64,000 nt of DNA, from contig JACQFE010000012.1 of NCBI GenBank assembly GCA_016200265.1, positions 117,909 through 181,908 of the forward strand, written 5' to 3'. Within the stretch, counting starts at the first letter, position 1; each line of letters opens with the position of its first letter. The translations under genes and the position numbers were made by a program. Shown piece after piece: positions 27,520 through 36,108 of the stretch. Under the pieces are notes generated by a model. That model was not told where the DNA came from and searched no databases. It worked only from the letters and a program-made list of their open reading frames with translations. The DNA is from Planctomycetota bacterium (GTDB lineage Bacteria > Planctomycetota > Phycisphaerae > UBA1845).

Positions 27520-27746
27520 AAGGCCCCTCGTTTCACCAATTATAACTCACCCGCGCAGTGCAGGTCAAAGCGTTTTTCGTCCATGTTTCGACGTGACTTG
27601 GTTCACGACGCTACTTGACGATTCGCCGTGGAACGGGCGTCGCTCCCAGTGCGGGATGAACTGCATGGGTCACATCCAAAGCTGAGGTCCCCATAACAAA
27701 TTTAAGTCAGGTGAGTGGCCATAGGTTCAAGAAAGGAGAACAGCTT

Positions 27747-27995
27747 ATGACCACGGAAAAGCAGCGACCGGCGCATGAGATCAAGCTCGGACGCATCAAG
27801 GCCACGATCTGGCACAACGAGACCGAGGGCGGAAGCTCGCGGCACAACGTGCAGATTCGACGGCTGTACCGGGATGACCAGAAAGGAGAATGGAAAACAT
27901 CCGAATCGTTTGGCCGCGACGACCTTCTGCTTGTAGCGGAAGCGGCGCGGCAGGCAGCGGTTTGGATCCATCAACGAGCGCAGGACGAGGTTTAA
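27747..27995 (+). CDS. Small conserved mobile-element protein (paralogue 1 of 3)
   Basis: 82 residues from an ATG at 27747 with AGGAG 7 nt upstream. The pattern is IKLGRIKATIWHNETEG, HNVQIRRLYRD, GEWKTSESFGRDDLLLVAEAA, AAVWIHQR: a four-strand sheet then a helix. This matches short proteins found on conjugative elements and resembles PC4/p24-type single-strand-binding folds (from memory; not verified). Related genes follow at 28199 and 54194. A role in single-strand DNA binding during transfer or replication is only an inference. Confidence 0.65.
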   Translation: MTTEKQRPAHEIKLGRIKATIWHNETEGGSSRHNVQIRRLYRDDQKGEWKTSESFGRDDLLLVAEAARQAAVWIHQRAQDEV

Positions 27996-28092
27996 CGGGC
28001 GGCGTTCACGGCAACCGACCGCATACGGAATGGAATTGGGCCACCACCTGGCCTCTTTTGCATCGGGGTCCATGGGCGTGGACAGAAGCCGT

Positions 28093-28180
28093 TCACACCT
28101 GATGCACCGTGATGCCTGTAGTGAGAAACAAAAAGAAAACTCACACCTGATGCATCATGATGCCTGTTGTGAAAAATGAA
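28093..28180 (+). repeat. Two tandem 48-bp repeats upstream of a small gene
   Basis: Copies start at 28093 and 28141 and share TCACACCTGATGCA, then GATGCCTGT and GTGA. Each unit is bounded by TCAC and GTGA, and copy 2 contains the perfect palindrome TGATGCATCA. The same 16-mer TCACACCTGATGCACC recurs at 30949-30964 before the mobilisation genes. These are probably operator sites for a regulator of the element. The gene at 28199 begins 19 bp after the second copy. Confidence 0.65.
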
Positions 28181-28198
28181 AAAAGGAGAAAGAAAACT

Positions 28199-28513
28199 AT
28201 GAGCAACAAACCAGTCAAGACGTTCCGCGACGGAGCCATCGGGCTTTCTGTCTGGGAACGTCAAGGAAAGAAAGGAGTGTTCTACGACTTCACGCTGAGC
28301 CGGTCGTACAAGGGCGGCGAGAACGGAAGTGCTTACGCGTCGACATTTCGTGAAGACAACGCGGAAGCTGTCATTCGCGTGGTCAGCGAGGCCGCGGCGT
28401 GGATTCGCGAACGAGCGGCACAGAACGGCAAGCTGGAGGGAACGAAGGCGGAACCGGCAACGCAAGAGGCAAACAGTGATGAACCAATGCCGAACAATCG
28501 GGCCGTGGCGTGA
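28199..28513 (+). CDS. Small conserved mobile-element protein (paralogue 2 of 3)
   Basis: 104 residues from an ATG at 28199 with GGAG about 10 nt upstream. The core reads KTFRDGAIGLSVWERQGKK, FYDFTLSRSYK, REDNAEAVIRVVSEAAAWIRERA. It is most similar to the protein at 54194 (KPIQTFREGAIGVSIWKR, FYDFTLSRSYKK) and more distantly to 27747. The C-terminal 30 residues are Ala/Glu-rich and disordered. It directly follows two TCACACC repeats, so it is probably regulated through them. Single-strand DNA-binding-like role inferred only. Confidence 0.65.
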   Translation: MSNKPVKTFRDGAIGLSVWERQGKKGVFYDFTLSRSYKGGENGSAYASTFREDNAEAVIRVVSEAAAWIRERAAQNGKLEGTKAEPATQEANSDEPMPNNRAVA

Positions 28514-28866
28514 TGGACATGATGCAAGCGGAAGGTGTTCGCCTTCCGCAACATACGAACCGCTCAGACGTGCTTGGCAATCCGCTTGACACGAGTTTTG
28601 TCGAGCACCAAGAGCGAAGCAGCGGTCCGCCTGCCGGACCGTTCCATCGATGGCTGTCGCTGGAACAGATTCGGAAGATGCAGCGGATGCGACGTCAGAC
28701 GGTGCTGGAGGCGATGCTCTCTGGGGAACTGCCTTACGAGCAACGCGGTCGCATCCGCTACGCACGGCTGAGTGATGTTTTGATTTGGGAAGAGAAGCGA
28801 CTGAGAAGCGATTCGACTCCCAGCCGTCGGGCCATCGCTCCGGAACTAGCGGACTTGGCGGGATGA
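28513..28866 (+). CDS. Small excisionase/MerR-type winged-helix DNA-binding protein
   Basis: 117 residues; the ATG at 28513 overlaps the preceding stop (TGATG), so translation is coupled. The last 70 residues form a MerR/Xis-like winged helix: LSLEQIRKMQRMRRQTVLEAMLSG, PYEQRGRIRYARLSDVLIWEE. Such proteins act as recombination directionality factors or as element regulators. No integrase was found in the window, so a regulatory role is as likely. The N-terminal 45 residues are polar and unstructured. Confidence 0.6.
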   Translation: MDMMQAEGVRLPQHTNRSDVLGNPLDTSFVEHQERSSGPPAGPFHRWLSLEQIRKMQRMRRQTVLEAMLSGELPYEQRGRIRYARLSDVLIWEEKRLRSDSTPSRRAIAPELADLAG

Positions 28867-29012
28867 GTGTGGAACTTCTCACGGTGAAGCTGTGCGAGCC
28901 TGGTTGACTCGGTGGCAGATGGCCGGAATCGCGAAGCTGCTTCAATGGAGGTGGCACATCGGCGTACACGACTATTAGGAAATGATGAACCCTATAAAAA
29001 GGCCAGGGGAAA

Positions 29013-30182
29013 ATGAACGGCAAATGGATTAAGACCTACATAGGTTGCGGAAGGTATGAATTTGAAGTCTGGGCAATAACCGGGGAGCGGGGACCGTGCT
29101 ATGTAACGACGGTCCGCTGCATTCCACGCGAGGAAGGTCGCCAGCCTCCTTCGTCGTTTCGCACGGAGGTGCAGTTCATGCTTGCCGCAATGAATGGGGC
29201 AACCTCATTAGCCAATCGCTTGCAGCGACGAGCCAATCGAGAAGAAACCAGAAAGCAGGCCAACAAATCCCCGCGCCCCTCCCCCGCGTCGCGGCCTTCG
29301 CCGCTCCGCTGCTCGCCCCCTCCCCCTACTGATTTTGCTAACGCAAAATCATCCGCCGAAGGGGGCTGCGCGGACCCGAACAGCAGCCGCGAGAAAGCAG
29401 CAGAGTGCGCGGACAAGTACATCGAGGTGGTTTCTGAGGAGCAAGTTCGAAGACTGCAAGAGCCATATAGACCCGACCCGCACATGAGCTCGGTGGTTTC
29501 GTACCCGAATCGGTGCAACCTGTGGGGCGACGCCAGATTTCACGGAAACTGTGATGGCACGCTATTCAAGGACCTTGTGCTTCGCTACCAACCGCAAAGC
29601 GTCGCAGACCCCATGATGGGCTCAGGCACAACACAAGATGTCATCAGCGGCCTAAATCGCCATAGCGGCACGAGTATCCAATATTGGGGCTCAGACCTTG
29701 CAAAGGGATTCAACGCCATCACTCAATCATTGCCGGGTCGGTTTGACCTGGTGTGGGTCCATCCGCCTTATTGGAACATCGTTCGCTACAGTACTTCTAT
29801 CGCGGATTTGAGCAGTTGTGCAAACTACGATGAGTTCCGGTTCGGACTTCATGCCGCACTCAAGAACTGTTTTCGAGCCTTGACGGTCGGTGGACGCCTC
29901 GCAGTCTTGGTCGGTGATGTCCGCCGCGGCGGACGCTATGTGCCCATTGTTCGTGACCTCTTGAATTGGGAAGGCGAACTCGGCGAACTTCGCTCAATCA
30001 TCATCAAGGCCCAGCACAACGTAAGGTCGAATTCAAAGCAGTACTCCGCGATGGAGAACGTGAGAATTCAACATGAGTATTGTGTGATTTTTCAGCGTTC
30101 CGTGGAGGTCAAGCGGGTCACAGAGCCGCTATCAGACCCCGACAGCAATGCACAACCACCGACAAATGAGGTCGTGAAATGA
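29013..30182 (+). CDS. DNA methyltransferase with HPPY catalytic motif
   Basis: 389 residues from an ATG at 29013 with AGGGG upstream. An N-terminal domain of about 70 residues (YEFEVWAITGERGPCYVTTV) is followed by a Pro/Ser-rich linker, then a Rossmann methyltransferase. Motif I is DPMMGSGTT (199-207), and motif IV is HPPYWNIVRYS (250-260), with His replacing the usual Asp/Asn of (D/N)PPY. This HPPY variant occurs in a phage/plasmid group of amino-methyltransferases (from memory). The motif order I before IV is that of gamma/alpha classes. No restriction nuclease is adjacent, so it is probably an orphan protective or regulatory methylase. The next gene overlaps by 4 bp. Confidence 0.72.
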   Translation: MNGKWIKTYIGCGRYEFEVWAITGERGPCYVTTVRCIPREEGRQPPSSFRTEVQFMLAAMNGATSLANRLQRRANREETRKQANKSPRPSPASRPSPLRCSPPPPTDFANAKSSAEGGCADPNSSREKAAECADKYIEVVSEEQVRRLQEPYRPDPHMSSVVSYPNRCNLWGDARFHGNCDGTLFKDLVLRYQPQSVADPMMGSGTTQDVISGLNRHSGTSIQYWGSDLAKGFNAITQSLPGRFDLVWVHPPYWNIVRYSTSIADLSSCANYDEFRFGLHAALKNCFRALTVGGRLAVLVGDVRRGGRYVPIVRDLLNWEGELGELRSIIIKAQHNVRSNSKQYSAMENVRIQHEYCVIFQRSVEVKRVTEPLSDPDSNAQPPTNEVVK

Positions 30183-30487
30183 AACTCATCACCAATGAAA
30201 TGCGGTCGAAACTTCCGCCGCTGTACAGCACAGAGCACGAAGACGACCCCGTGGCACTCGTAAAATTCTTCACGCCGTGGAGTGATTGGACTTGGTACGG
30301 CGTTGAGTTTGATGGACAGGACTTGTTTTTCGGATTGGTCGTCGGATTCGAATCCGAGCTCGGCTATTTTTCGCTCCGGGAACTCGAAAGCCTCCGCGGA
30401 CCGGGCGGCCTACGCATCGAACGTGATTTGTACTTTGAGGAGACACCGGTGAGTCGGTTGCAAAATAAAAAAAGCGGGTGCGTATGA
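30179..30487 (+). CDS. DUF2958-family protein
   Basis: 102 residues, overlapping the methyltransferase gene by 4 bp (ATGA). The sequence closely follows the family pattern: MKLITNEMRSKLPPLYSTE, VKFFTPWSDWTWYGVEFDG, FFGLVVGFESELGYFSLRELE, LRIERDLYFE. DUF2958 proteins are small, common on plasmids and conjugative elements, and of unknown biochemical role; they are often near methylases, DarB-like genes or antirestriction genes. The following gene also overlaps, so methyltransferase, DUF2958 and the next gene form a tight operon. Confidence 0.88.
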   Translation: MKLITNEMRSKLPPLYSTEHEDDPVALVKFFTPWSDWTWYGVEFDGQDLFFGLVVGFESELGYFSLRELESLRGPGGLRIERDLYFEETPVSRLQNKKSGCV

Positions 30488-30927
30488 GGGAGCGGCAAGC
30501 CAAATCAAGCGTGTATGGTGATGGACGTTTACCGGTTGGCCTAGAGAAGCCGGCAGCCGGTGACCCCGACGGACAATGGAAAGATTACAAGCGATGCAAG
30601 ATAGAGGCACTGGCGGCCCGGGGTTACCAGGTGCATTGCCATTCGGCGACGAATCACTGGCTGCAGCTCGGTGCACCAAGAATTGCTTGGTCGAATGACC
30701 CTTGGATTCGTGCGGACGTGAAGTTTTATTTCGTGCACTCGGAACATGGAGTCAGCGGCGGACGGATTTCGAAACTGAGAATCGAAACATTGGAGGACCG
30801 CGGCGTCGGCGGATTTGCTCCGGGCGAAACGTTGTTTGATTTTGAGCGAGGTCTCCACCTGGACCGGCTCATTGAGAATTCGAGGGCGAAGAAGTTGTAC
30901 GACGACATTATTGAAGAGTTGAATTGA
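30484..30927 (+). CDS. Hypothetical protein in the methyltransferase operon
   Basis: 147 residues from an ATG at 30484 overlapping the DUF2958 stop (ATGA). The centre has a compact alpha/beta pattern: WKDYKRCKIEALAARGYQVHC, NHWLQLGAPRIAWSND, ADVKFYFVHSEHGVSGGRISKL. No membrane segment or signal peptide is present. I do not recognise the family. Its position ties it to the methyltransferase and DUF2958 proteins, so an accessory role in DNA handling or antirestriction is plausible but unproven. Confidence 0.6.
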   Translation: MRERQAKSSVYGDGRLPVGLEKPAAGDPDGQWKDYKRCKIEALAARGYQVHCHSATNHWLQLGAPRIAWSNDPWIRADVKFYFVHSEHGVSGGRISKLRIETLEDRGVGGFAPGETLFDFERGLHLDRLIENSRAKKLYDDIIEELN

Positions 30928-31137
30928 GAAATGTACTTGACAAAAGTTTCACACCTGATGCACCTCGCTGGTGCGGGCGAACGACCGTCCAATCGGCGCG
31001 TAAGTCAAGAATCTGAAATGAATTATGGCCGCGTGCAAAATGCGTGCAGCCGAGTGGATAGTTCGCCATAAATCACGCCTCGGTATGCCGTTCGAGTGCG
31101 TCGTGAAACTTCAATTGGAGCCCAACAGGAGAACAAC
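30928..31137 (+). promoter_or_regulatory. Leader region of the mobilisation operon; candidate oriT
   Basis: 210 bp directly before the RHH and relaxase genes, the usual site of oriT in MobF systems. It contains the consensus -35-like TTGACA (30937-30942) without a clear -10, the 16-mer TCACACCTGATGCACC (30949-30964) shared with 28093-28108, a short hairpin GCACC-TCGCT-GGTGC (30960-30974), and a direct repeat GCGTGCA at 31031-31037 and 31042-31048 (11-bp step) that could bind the RHH protein. No nic site could be assigned by eye. Confidence 0.45.
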
Positions 31138-31446
31138 GTGGTATCCCAGGAACGGCTCGAAAACGTAACCATTCGACTACCGCAGAGTGTGCGCAAACGT
31201 GTGGAGGAACGCGCCGCGGCGCAGCACTTAAGCCGAAGCGATTGCCTACGCACAGTCATTGTCGACTCACTGGAGCGCCAAGAAAACGATGCGGAGCGGC
31301 TTAACGAATTGGTCAAGCTACGCGCTTCAGTCCTACGATTACGTGAGGACCTTGCAACAGTTGCTGCAGCGCTCCTCGCCCGGGCGGGAAAAGTATCCAA
31401 AGCAGAAGCCGAACGGTGGGTCCGGGAGAAGCTTCTATCCGTATGA
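31138..31446 (+). CDS. Ribbon-helix-helix relaxosome accessory protein (MobC/TrwA-like role)
   Basis: 102 residues from a GTG at 31138 with AGGAG 6 nt upstream. The N-terminal ribbon-helix-helix reads LENVTIRLPQSVRKRVEERAAA, then LSRSDCLRTVIVDSLE. The C-terminal part is a coiled coil (LNELVKLRASVLRLREDLATVAAALLARAG) suited to oligomerisation. It lies 22 bp before the relaxase gene. In MobF systems such RHH proteins bind repeats at oriT, bend DNA and repress their own operon. An identity as the TrwA-type partner is inferred from fold and position. Confidence 0.72.
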   Translation: MVSQERLENVTIRLPQSVRKRVEERAAAQHLSRSDCLRTVIVDSLERQENDAERLNELVKLRASVLRLREDLATVAAALLARAGKVSKAEAERWVREKLLSV

Positions 31447-31468
31447 CCGATTTCGTGGAGGATGAAGC

Positions 31469-34111
31469 GTGCTTTCTATCTCGGCTATGTCATTGGGAAA
31501 TGAGAAGTACTACCTTTCCCTGGCGTGCGAGGATTACTACCTTAAGGGCGGTGAACCACTCGGTCGGTGGTGGGGAAAGGGCGCCGAGATTCTCGGCCTC
31601 CCCAAGACAGTAGAGCGGGAGACGTTCTCTTCCTTGTTCCGCGGTTTCGGCAAGGATGGCGCTTCGCTAGTAAAGAACGCGGGAAGCGAAGATCGTAAGC
31701 CGGGCTGGGACCTGACTTTTTCTGTGCCCAAATCGCTAAGTACCTTTTGGAGTCAAGCCGACCCGTTGACTCGAAGACGGATTCAACAAGTACATCAAAA
31801 GGCGATTGAGGTTGCCTTGGAATATCTTCAAGAGCAGGCCGGGTGGACCCGGCGCGGAAAGGGCGGCCGGTTTCAGGAGCTTGGCGGACTTGTCGTCGGA
31901 ACGTTCGAGCACGGAACGAGCCGAGCGGGGGACCCCCAACTTCACACTCATTGTTTGTTTCTCAACACCGTGGTTCGCGCCGGTGGCAAAAGCGGCGCCC
32001 TTCACAGCCCTGCGCTCTACCAACATAAGATGGTGGCCGGTGCCGTTTACCGCGCCGAACTCTCCGCTTTGCTCATGCGCGAACTCGGACTTGTCTGTGA
32101 GCGAAAACGAAGCTGGTTCGAGGTTCGAGATGTTCCGCACTCGCTAAATCGAGAATTCTCAAAGCGCCGTCAGAGCATAGAGGCGGCTCTGGATTCCATG
32201 GGCTTGGAAACGGCGAGCGCAGCGGCATTCGCCACCCTGGCAACGCGCGACGCAAAGACACTTGTCGCCCCGCGGGCGGAACTCTTCGACCGCTGGCGCG
32301 CAGTGGGCCGCGAACATGGGTTCTCGGAGGAGCAAACCCAAGACCTCTTGGGCCGGTCGCGCGAGCAGGATCGCACGCGAGCGTTTGCTCAATCGTTCAC
32401 AGAGGGGCTCCAGGAGTTCACGGCAAGACAAAGCTATTTCAGCGAACGGGAGATCCTGCGTGCTGTACTTGTCGCGTCGCAGGGCCGCGGTTTGGACGCG
32501 AGATCCGTTATCGACGGCACACGTCGCTCACTCGCTCAAGACCCGCGGATCCTCGCCCTCGGCCAGGGTCAGGTCCAGCAGCGATATACGACGCACGAGA
32601 TGTACGCGACCGAAAAGAAACTCCTCTCCCAAGCGGAAGCGTTGCACGGCGAGAAGCGACACGGCATTCCTTCGCGCATCGTCGAAAAAACGATCAAGCA
32701 TTTTTCGGAAGGTCGCTCGCCTATCGTGGAGGAATTGAAATACCATATTGCGGGACTGGCTCGCGCCACGCAAGATAAAAAAACGCCGCGCATTGATCGT
32801 GAGACAATGCGGCGAAATGCGCGAATCACGCTCAACGAAGAACAAGCCCAGGCGGTCCGTGAGCTCACTGCCCAGGGGAGCCTCAAGTTTCTCACCGGCA
32901 TGGCTGGATCGGGCAAGACATCGACAATCGCCGCTTGTCGCGTGGTGTGGGAACGAGCGGGATATCGGGTTCTTGGCGCTGCTCTGGCAGGCAAAGCGGC
33001 TGAGGAACTACACAAAGGGAGCGGCATTCGAGCGACCACCATCGCAGCGTTGGAACTGTGCATGGACCCGTCGTTCTCATGGCATTGCAAGCATCACGTA
33101 AAGCAGTTGCTCCGCGCGGCACTGGGCAAACCAACGTTCGCACTGAAACCGCTGGCCATCGACAAGCGCACGGTTCTGGTCATCGATGAAGCGGGGATGG
33201 TCGGCACGCAGCAAATGGCAAGGCTCATGGAAGCGGTGCGGAGTGGCGGCGGCAAATTGGTGCTGGTCGGGGATCCACGGCAGCTCCAACCCATCGAAGC
33301 TGGTGGTCCATTCGCATCTCTCACCCAGCGTTTGCCAACGGCGAAGCTCGAAACCATCACTCGGCAACGTGACGAGCGCGACCGACAGGCGGTGCGGGAC
33401 ATTCGGCAAGGCGAAGCCGAAAAGGCACTCTCGAATTTTGCGGGGCGAGATCGTTTACGCGTGGAAGACACGCGTGCGGCCGCCCTGCGGCGCTTGGTCT
33501 CGGATTGGGCGAACCGCGAAGCCATCAAGCCAGCGGAAAGCCTGATTTTCTGCGGCACGAACCGCGAAGCCGCAGAGATCAATCGCCGTTGTCAGGCAGA
33601 ACGCGCGGAGCGAGCCAGCTTAAACCTCTCGCGTTCCGTAGACCTCCAAAACGGCAAAGCCTACGTGGGCGATCGCGTTCTCCTATTGAAAAATTCCGCC
33701 AAGCTCGGCGTAAACAACGGGCAGACGGCCACGATCCAAACGATTGACGCACTGGAGCGCAAGGTCCAGCTTGCCGTGGACGGCAGGAAAAAACCAGTGG
33801 TGATCAAACTGGGACGATACCGTGAAGCCGACGGAGAGCGAAAGGGAGAAGTCGCTATGAGACTTGGGTACGCAGTCACCACGCACAAGGGACAGGGTTC
33901 GACCGTAGAGCGTGCTTATGTGCTCTGCGGCGACGCTATGCAGGACCGTGAGATTTCCTACGTGCAGGCGTCCCGAGCGCGAGGCGAGACGCGCTTGTAC
34001 ACCGACTGGAATGAGGCTGGCGAAGAACTCAAGGGCTTGGGCAAGCAGATGGAGCGATCGAGGATGAAGGAGTTGGCCCACGATCTGGAACTGAAGAGAC
34101 GCACCTCATGA
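31469..34111 (+). CDS. MobF-family conjugative relaxase-helicase (TrwC/TraI-like)
   Basis: 880 residues from a GTG at 31469 with GGAGG about 8 nt upstream. The N-terminal relaxase domain (1-310) opens MLSISAMSLGNEKYYLSLA with tandem Tyr at 14-15 and again at 23-24, candidates for the nicking residue; the metal site is His148, His159 and His161 in HGTSRAGDPQLHTH. The C-terminal half is an SF1 (RecD/TraI-like) helicase: GMAGSGKT (477-484), VIDEAGM (571-577), GDPRQLQPI, and the late motif THKGQGSTVERAYV. It nicks oriT and unwinds the strand for transfer. It overlaps the coupling protein gene by 4 bp. Confidence 0.93.
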   Translation: MLSISAMSLGNEKYYLSLACEDYYLKGGEPLGRWWGKGAEILGLPKTVERETFSSLFRGFGKDGASLVKNAGSEDRKPGWDLTFSVPKSLSTFWSQADPLTRRRIQQVHQKAIEVALEYLQEQAGWTRRGKGGRFQELGGLVVGTFEHGTSRAGDPQLHTHCLFLNTVVRAGGKSGALHSPALYQHKMVAGAVYRAELSALLMRELGLVCERKRSWFEVRDVPHSLNREFSKRRQSIEAALDSMGLETASAAAFATLATRDAKTLVAPRAELFDRWRAVGREHGFSEEQTQDLLGRSREQDRTRAFAQSFTEGLQEFTARQSYFSEREILRAVLVASQGRGLDARSVIDGTRRSLAQDPRILALGQGQVQQRYTTHEMYATEKKLLSQAEALHGEKRHGIPSRIVEKTIKHFSEGRSPIVEELKYHIAGLARATQDKKTPRIDRETMRRNARITLNEEQAQAVRELTAQGSLKFLTGMAGSGKTSTIAACRVVWERAGYRVLGAALAGKAAEELHKGSGIRATTIAALELCMDPSFSWHCKHHVKQLLRAALGKPTFALKPLAIDKRTVLVIDEAGMVGTQQMARLMEAVRSGGGKLVLVGDPRQLQPIEAGGPFASLTQRLPTAKLETITRQRDERDRQAVRDIRQGEAEKALSNFAGRDRLRVEDTRAAALRRLVSDWANREAIKPAESLIFCGTNREAAEINRRCQAERAERASLNLSRSVDLQNGKAYVGDRVLLLKNSAKLGVNNGQTATIQTIDALERKVQLAVDGRKKPVVIKLGRYREADGERKGEVAMRLGYAVTTHKGQGSTVERAYVLCGDAMQDREISYVQASRARGETRLYTDWNEAGEELKGLGKQMERSRMKELAHDLELKRRTS

Positions 34112-36009
34112 CTCCCGCTGGCGATCAATCATCTGTGCTGCCGTCTAATTCATCTGCGGTGGCGGCGTTTCTCTCGGTGCTGGCCACCGGATATTTTCTC
34201 GCACTGCAGTTGGCGGCCACAACGCCCATCCCGAAGAAGATCCCGCCTGCTGCGGCATTGACGATCATTGCCGCTCCAAGTCTATGGTTCTTTGGCCGAA
34301 CGATGCGCGCGTCTTTGCGTCTGACCACTGCAAACGTTCGGTCTAAGGACATAGTGAAAGCTCAAGCCAAGGGCCTCCTGCTCTGGTCTTTTCTCCCGGT
34401 CCTATCTTTCGTTCTTGGTCTACTGGGAACCTGCTTCCCCGGTTATGTAGAGGCGGTGTGGTGCCTCGCCGCCGCCGGCCCTTTTGCGATTTTCTTGGCG
34501 ATTCAACTGTTTCGATTCATGGACGGCCCGGCGATGCAGACGTTTCGTCGTGGACGCCGGCTTCTTTCATTCGCGGAGGCAGAGACGATCGCGGCATCGC
34601 TCACCGACGAAGCCTCCTATCGGCTGGACTGGGGCGGAATGAGCCTTCCGGAAACAGTCTCCGGCGGGCATTTTTGCGTTATCGGCACGACTGGAAGCGG
34701 CAAAACTGTGAGCCTGCGACTTCTCATGCAGAGCGTGTTGCCCCAAATTCGTCGAGGCCGTGGGATGCGAGCTGTCGTTTTTGACGACAAGCGAGATCTT
34801 TACTCCGTGGTTCGAGGAATGGGGTTAACTTGCCCGGTGGTGATTCTAAACCCCTTTGATGGACGCAGCGCATCCTGGGACATGGCCCGGGACCTGCATC
34901 GCGAGCCCGCCTTGGCCACTCAAATCGCAGCCACGCTCATCCCTCAACACAAGGAAGATAGTTTCTTTACCTCGGCGGCACGAGATCTTTTTGCGGCGCT
35001 ACTTCTGGCGCTGGACGCCCACGCGAATTCCCGTTGGACGTTGAGGGACGCGTTGCTTTGCCTTTCGGACATGTCATTTCTCAAACATCTCTTGGAAAGC
35101 GTTCCCTACACGCAACATGTGGCCCGCGAATATCTCGTCGCCAAGACGGAGACCACAGCGACCAATGTGCGACAAACCATCTCCGCCAGCATCGGCGCCC
35201 TTCGTCCCATCGCCGCGCTGTGGAGTCAATCACGCGTGTCGATCAGTCTCGAGGACTGGGCGCAGGGTGAATACGTTCTGTTGTTGGCCTCGGACAAGAG
35301 CCTCGGCGCCACCATGGACGCCCTCAATCGGCTTCTGTTCCAACGCGCCGCCGAACTGGTGCTCAAGTACGGCAGTGAAGACCAGCGTACTTGGCTCTTC
35401 CTCGATGAAACCAAAGAGGCCGGACGGTTTAAGGCCTTGCCAACTCTGCTTACTGAAGGGCGCACCAAGGGTGCGCGTGTGGTGATGGGCTTCCAGGACA
35501 TCAATGGTATGCGCGCCGTTTATGGTCAGGAGCTGGCTAACGAAATCACGGGGATGTGTGCGAATAAGGCGCTTCTCCTGACCGACGATGCCGTCACCGC
35601 CAAATTCGAGTCTGAGACCCTCGGGGATACGGAGTGGTTGGAGCGGATGCGCAGCACGTCTGGCGACGCAAAAGCGGGAGACACTCGATGGAGCGAGAAC
35701 ATCTCCCAACGCAGCTCGGTCTTGCCTTCAGAATTCATGAGCCTTCCGCCGGCGGACCGGCGGCGGTTCTTTGGGTATTTTACGAGTCGTGGCGTCGGTG
35801 CTTATGGCGGAGCGGTGTGGTTTGCGAAACGAATTGCGGGCCGCGCGCAAGGCATCCCCGACTTTATCCCACGACCGCCAAGCGAACAGCTGCTTCAACC
35901 CTGGACGGACGCGGATCGCTCGCGCCTTGGAGACTTTTTCAAGACCGACCTGCGCTCTGCAGACCTGCGAGGTGCCTCCTTGGACGGATTTGCGCGCATA
36001 ACGATATGA
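34108..36009 (+). CDS. traD: TraD-like type IV coupling protein
   Basis: 633 residues, overlapping the relaxase gene by 4 bp. The N-terminus has several membrane helices (about 17-35, 47-63, 90-109 and 117-135), then the ATPase: Walker A GTTGSGKT (193-200), FDDKRD, and Walker B TWLFLDE (428-434), with the TraD-type motif GFQDINGMRAVYG. It couples the relaxosome to a mating pore. No pore genes (VirB-like) occur in this window, so the element is probably mobilised by another transfer system or its pore genes lie outside. The C-terminal 60 residues are acidic and may contact the relaxase. Confidence 0.9.
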   Translation: MTPAGDQSSVLPSNSSAVAAFLSVLATGYFLALQLAATTPIPKKIPPAAALTIIAAPSLWFFGRTMRASLRLTTANVRSKDIVKAQAKGLLLWSFLPVLSFVLGLLGTCFPGYVEAVWCLAAAGPFAIFLAIQLFRFMDGPAMQTFRRGRRLLSFAEAETIAASLTDEASYRLDWGGMSLPETVSGGHFCVIGTTGSGKTVSLRLLMQSVLPQIRRGRGMRAVVFDDKRDLYSVVRGMGLTCPVVILNPFDGRSASWDMARDLHREPALATQIAATLIPQHKEDSFFTSAARDLFAALLLALDAHANSRWTLRDALLCLSDMSFLKHLLESVPYTQHVAREYLVAKTETTATNVRQTISASIGALRPIAALWSQSRVSISLEDWAQGEYVLLLASDKSLGATMDALNRLLFQRAAELVLKYGSEDQRTWLFLDETKEAGRFKALPTLLTEGRTKGARVVMGFQDINGMRAVYGQELANEITGMCANKALLLTDDAVTAKFESETLGDTEWLERMRSTSGDAKAGDTRWSENISQRSSVLPSEFMSLPPADRRRFFGYFTSRGVGAYGGAVWFAKRIAGRAQGIPDFIPRPPSEQLLQPWTDADRSRLGDFFKTDLRSADLRGASLDGFARITI

Positions 36010-36108
36010 GGCGAGAGCTTGTTCGATGTCGCGTGTGATTAGTGGATGTGCGAGTGGAAACGATCCGTGAACGCTGCACCCATTATCATCCGCAAGGAGT
36101 GCCCTGCG

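Noticed and set aside
27992..29023. Open frame of 343 codons on the minus strand
   Set aside because: It covers three plus-strand genes with good ribosome sites, tandem repeats and homology to each other; the minus translation has no domain features and no ribosome site.
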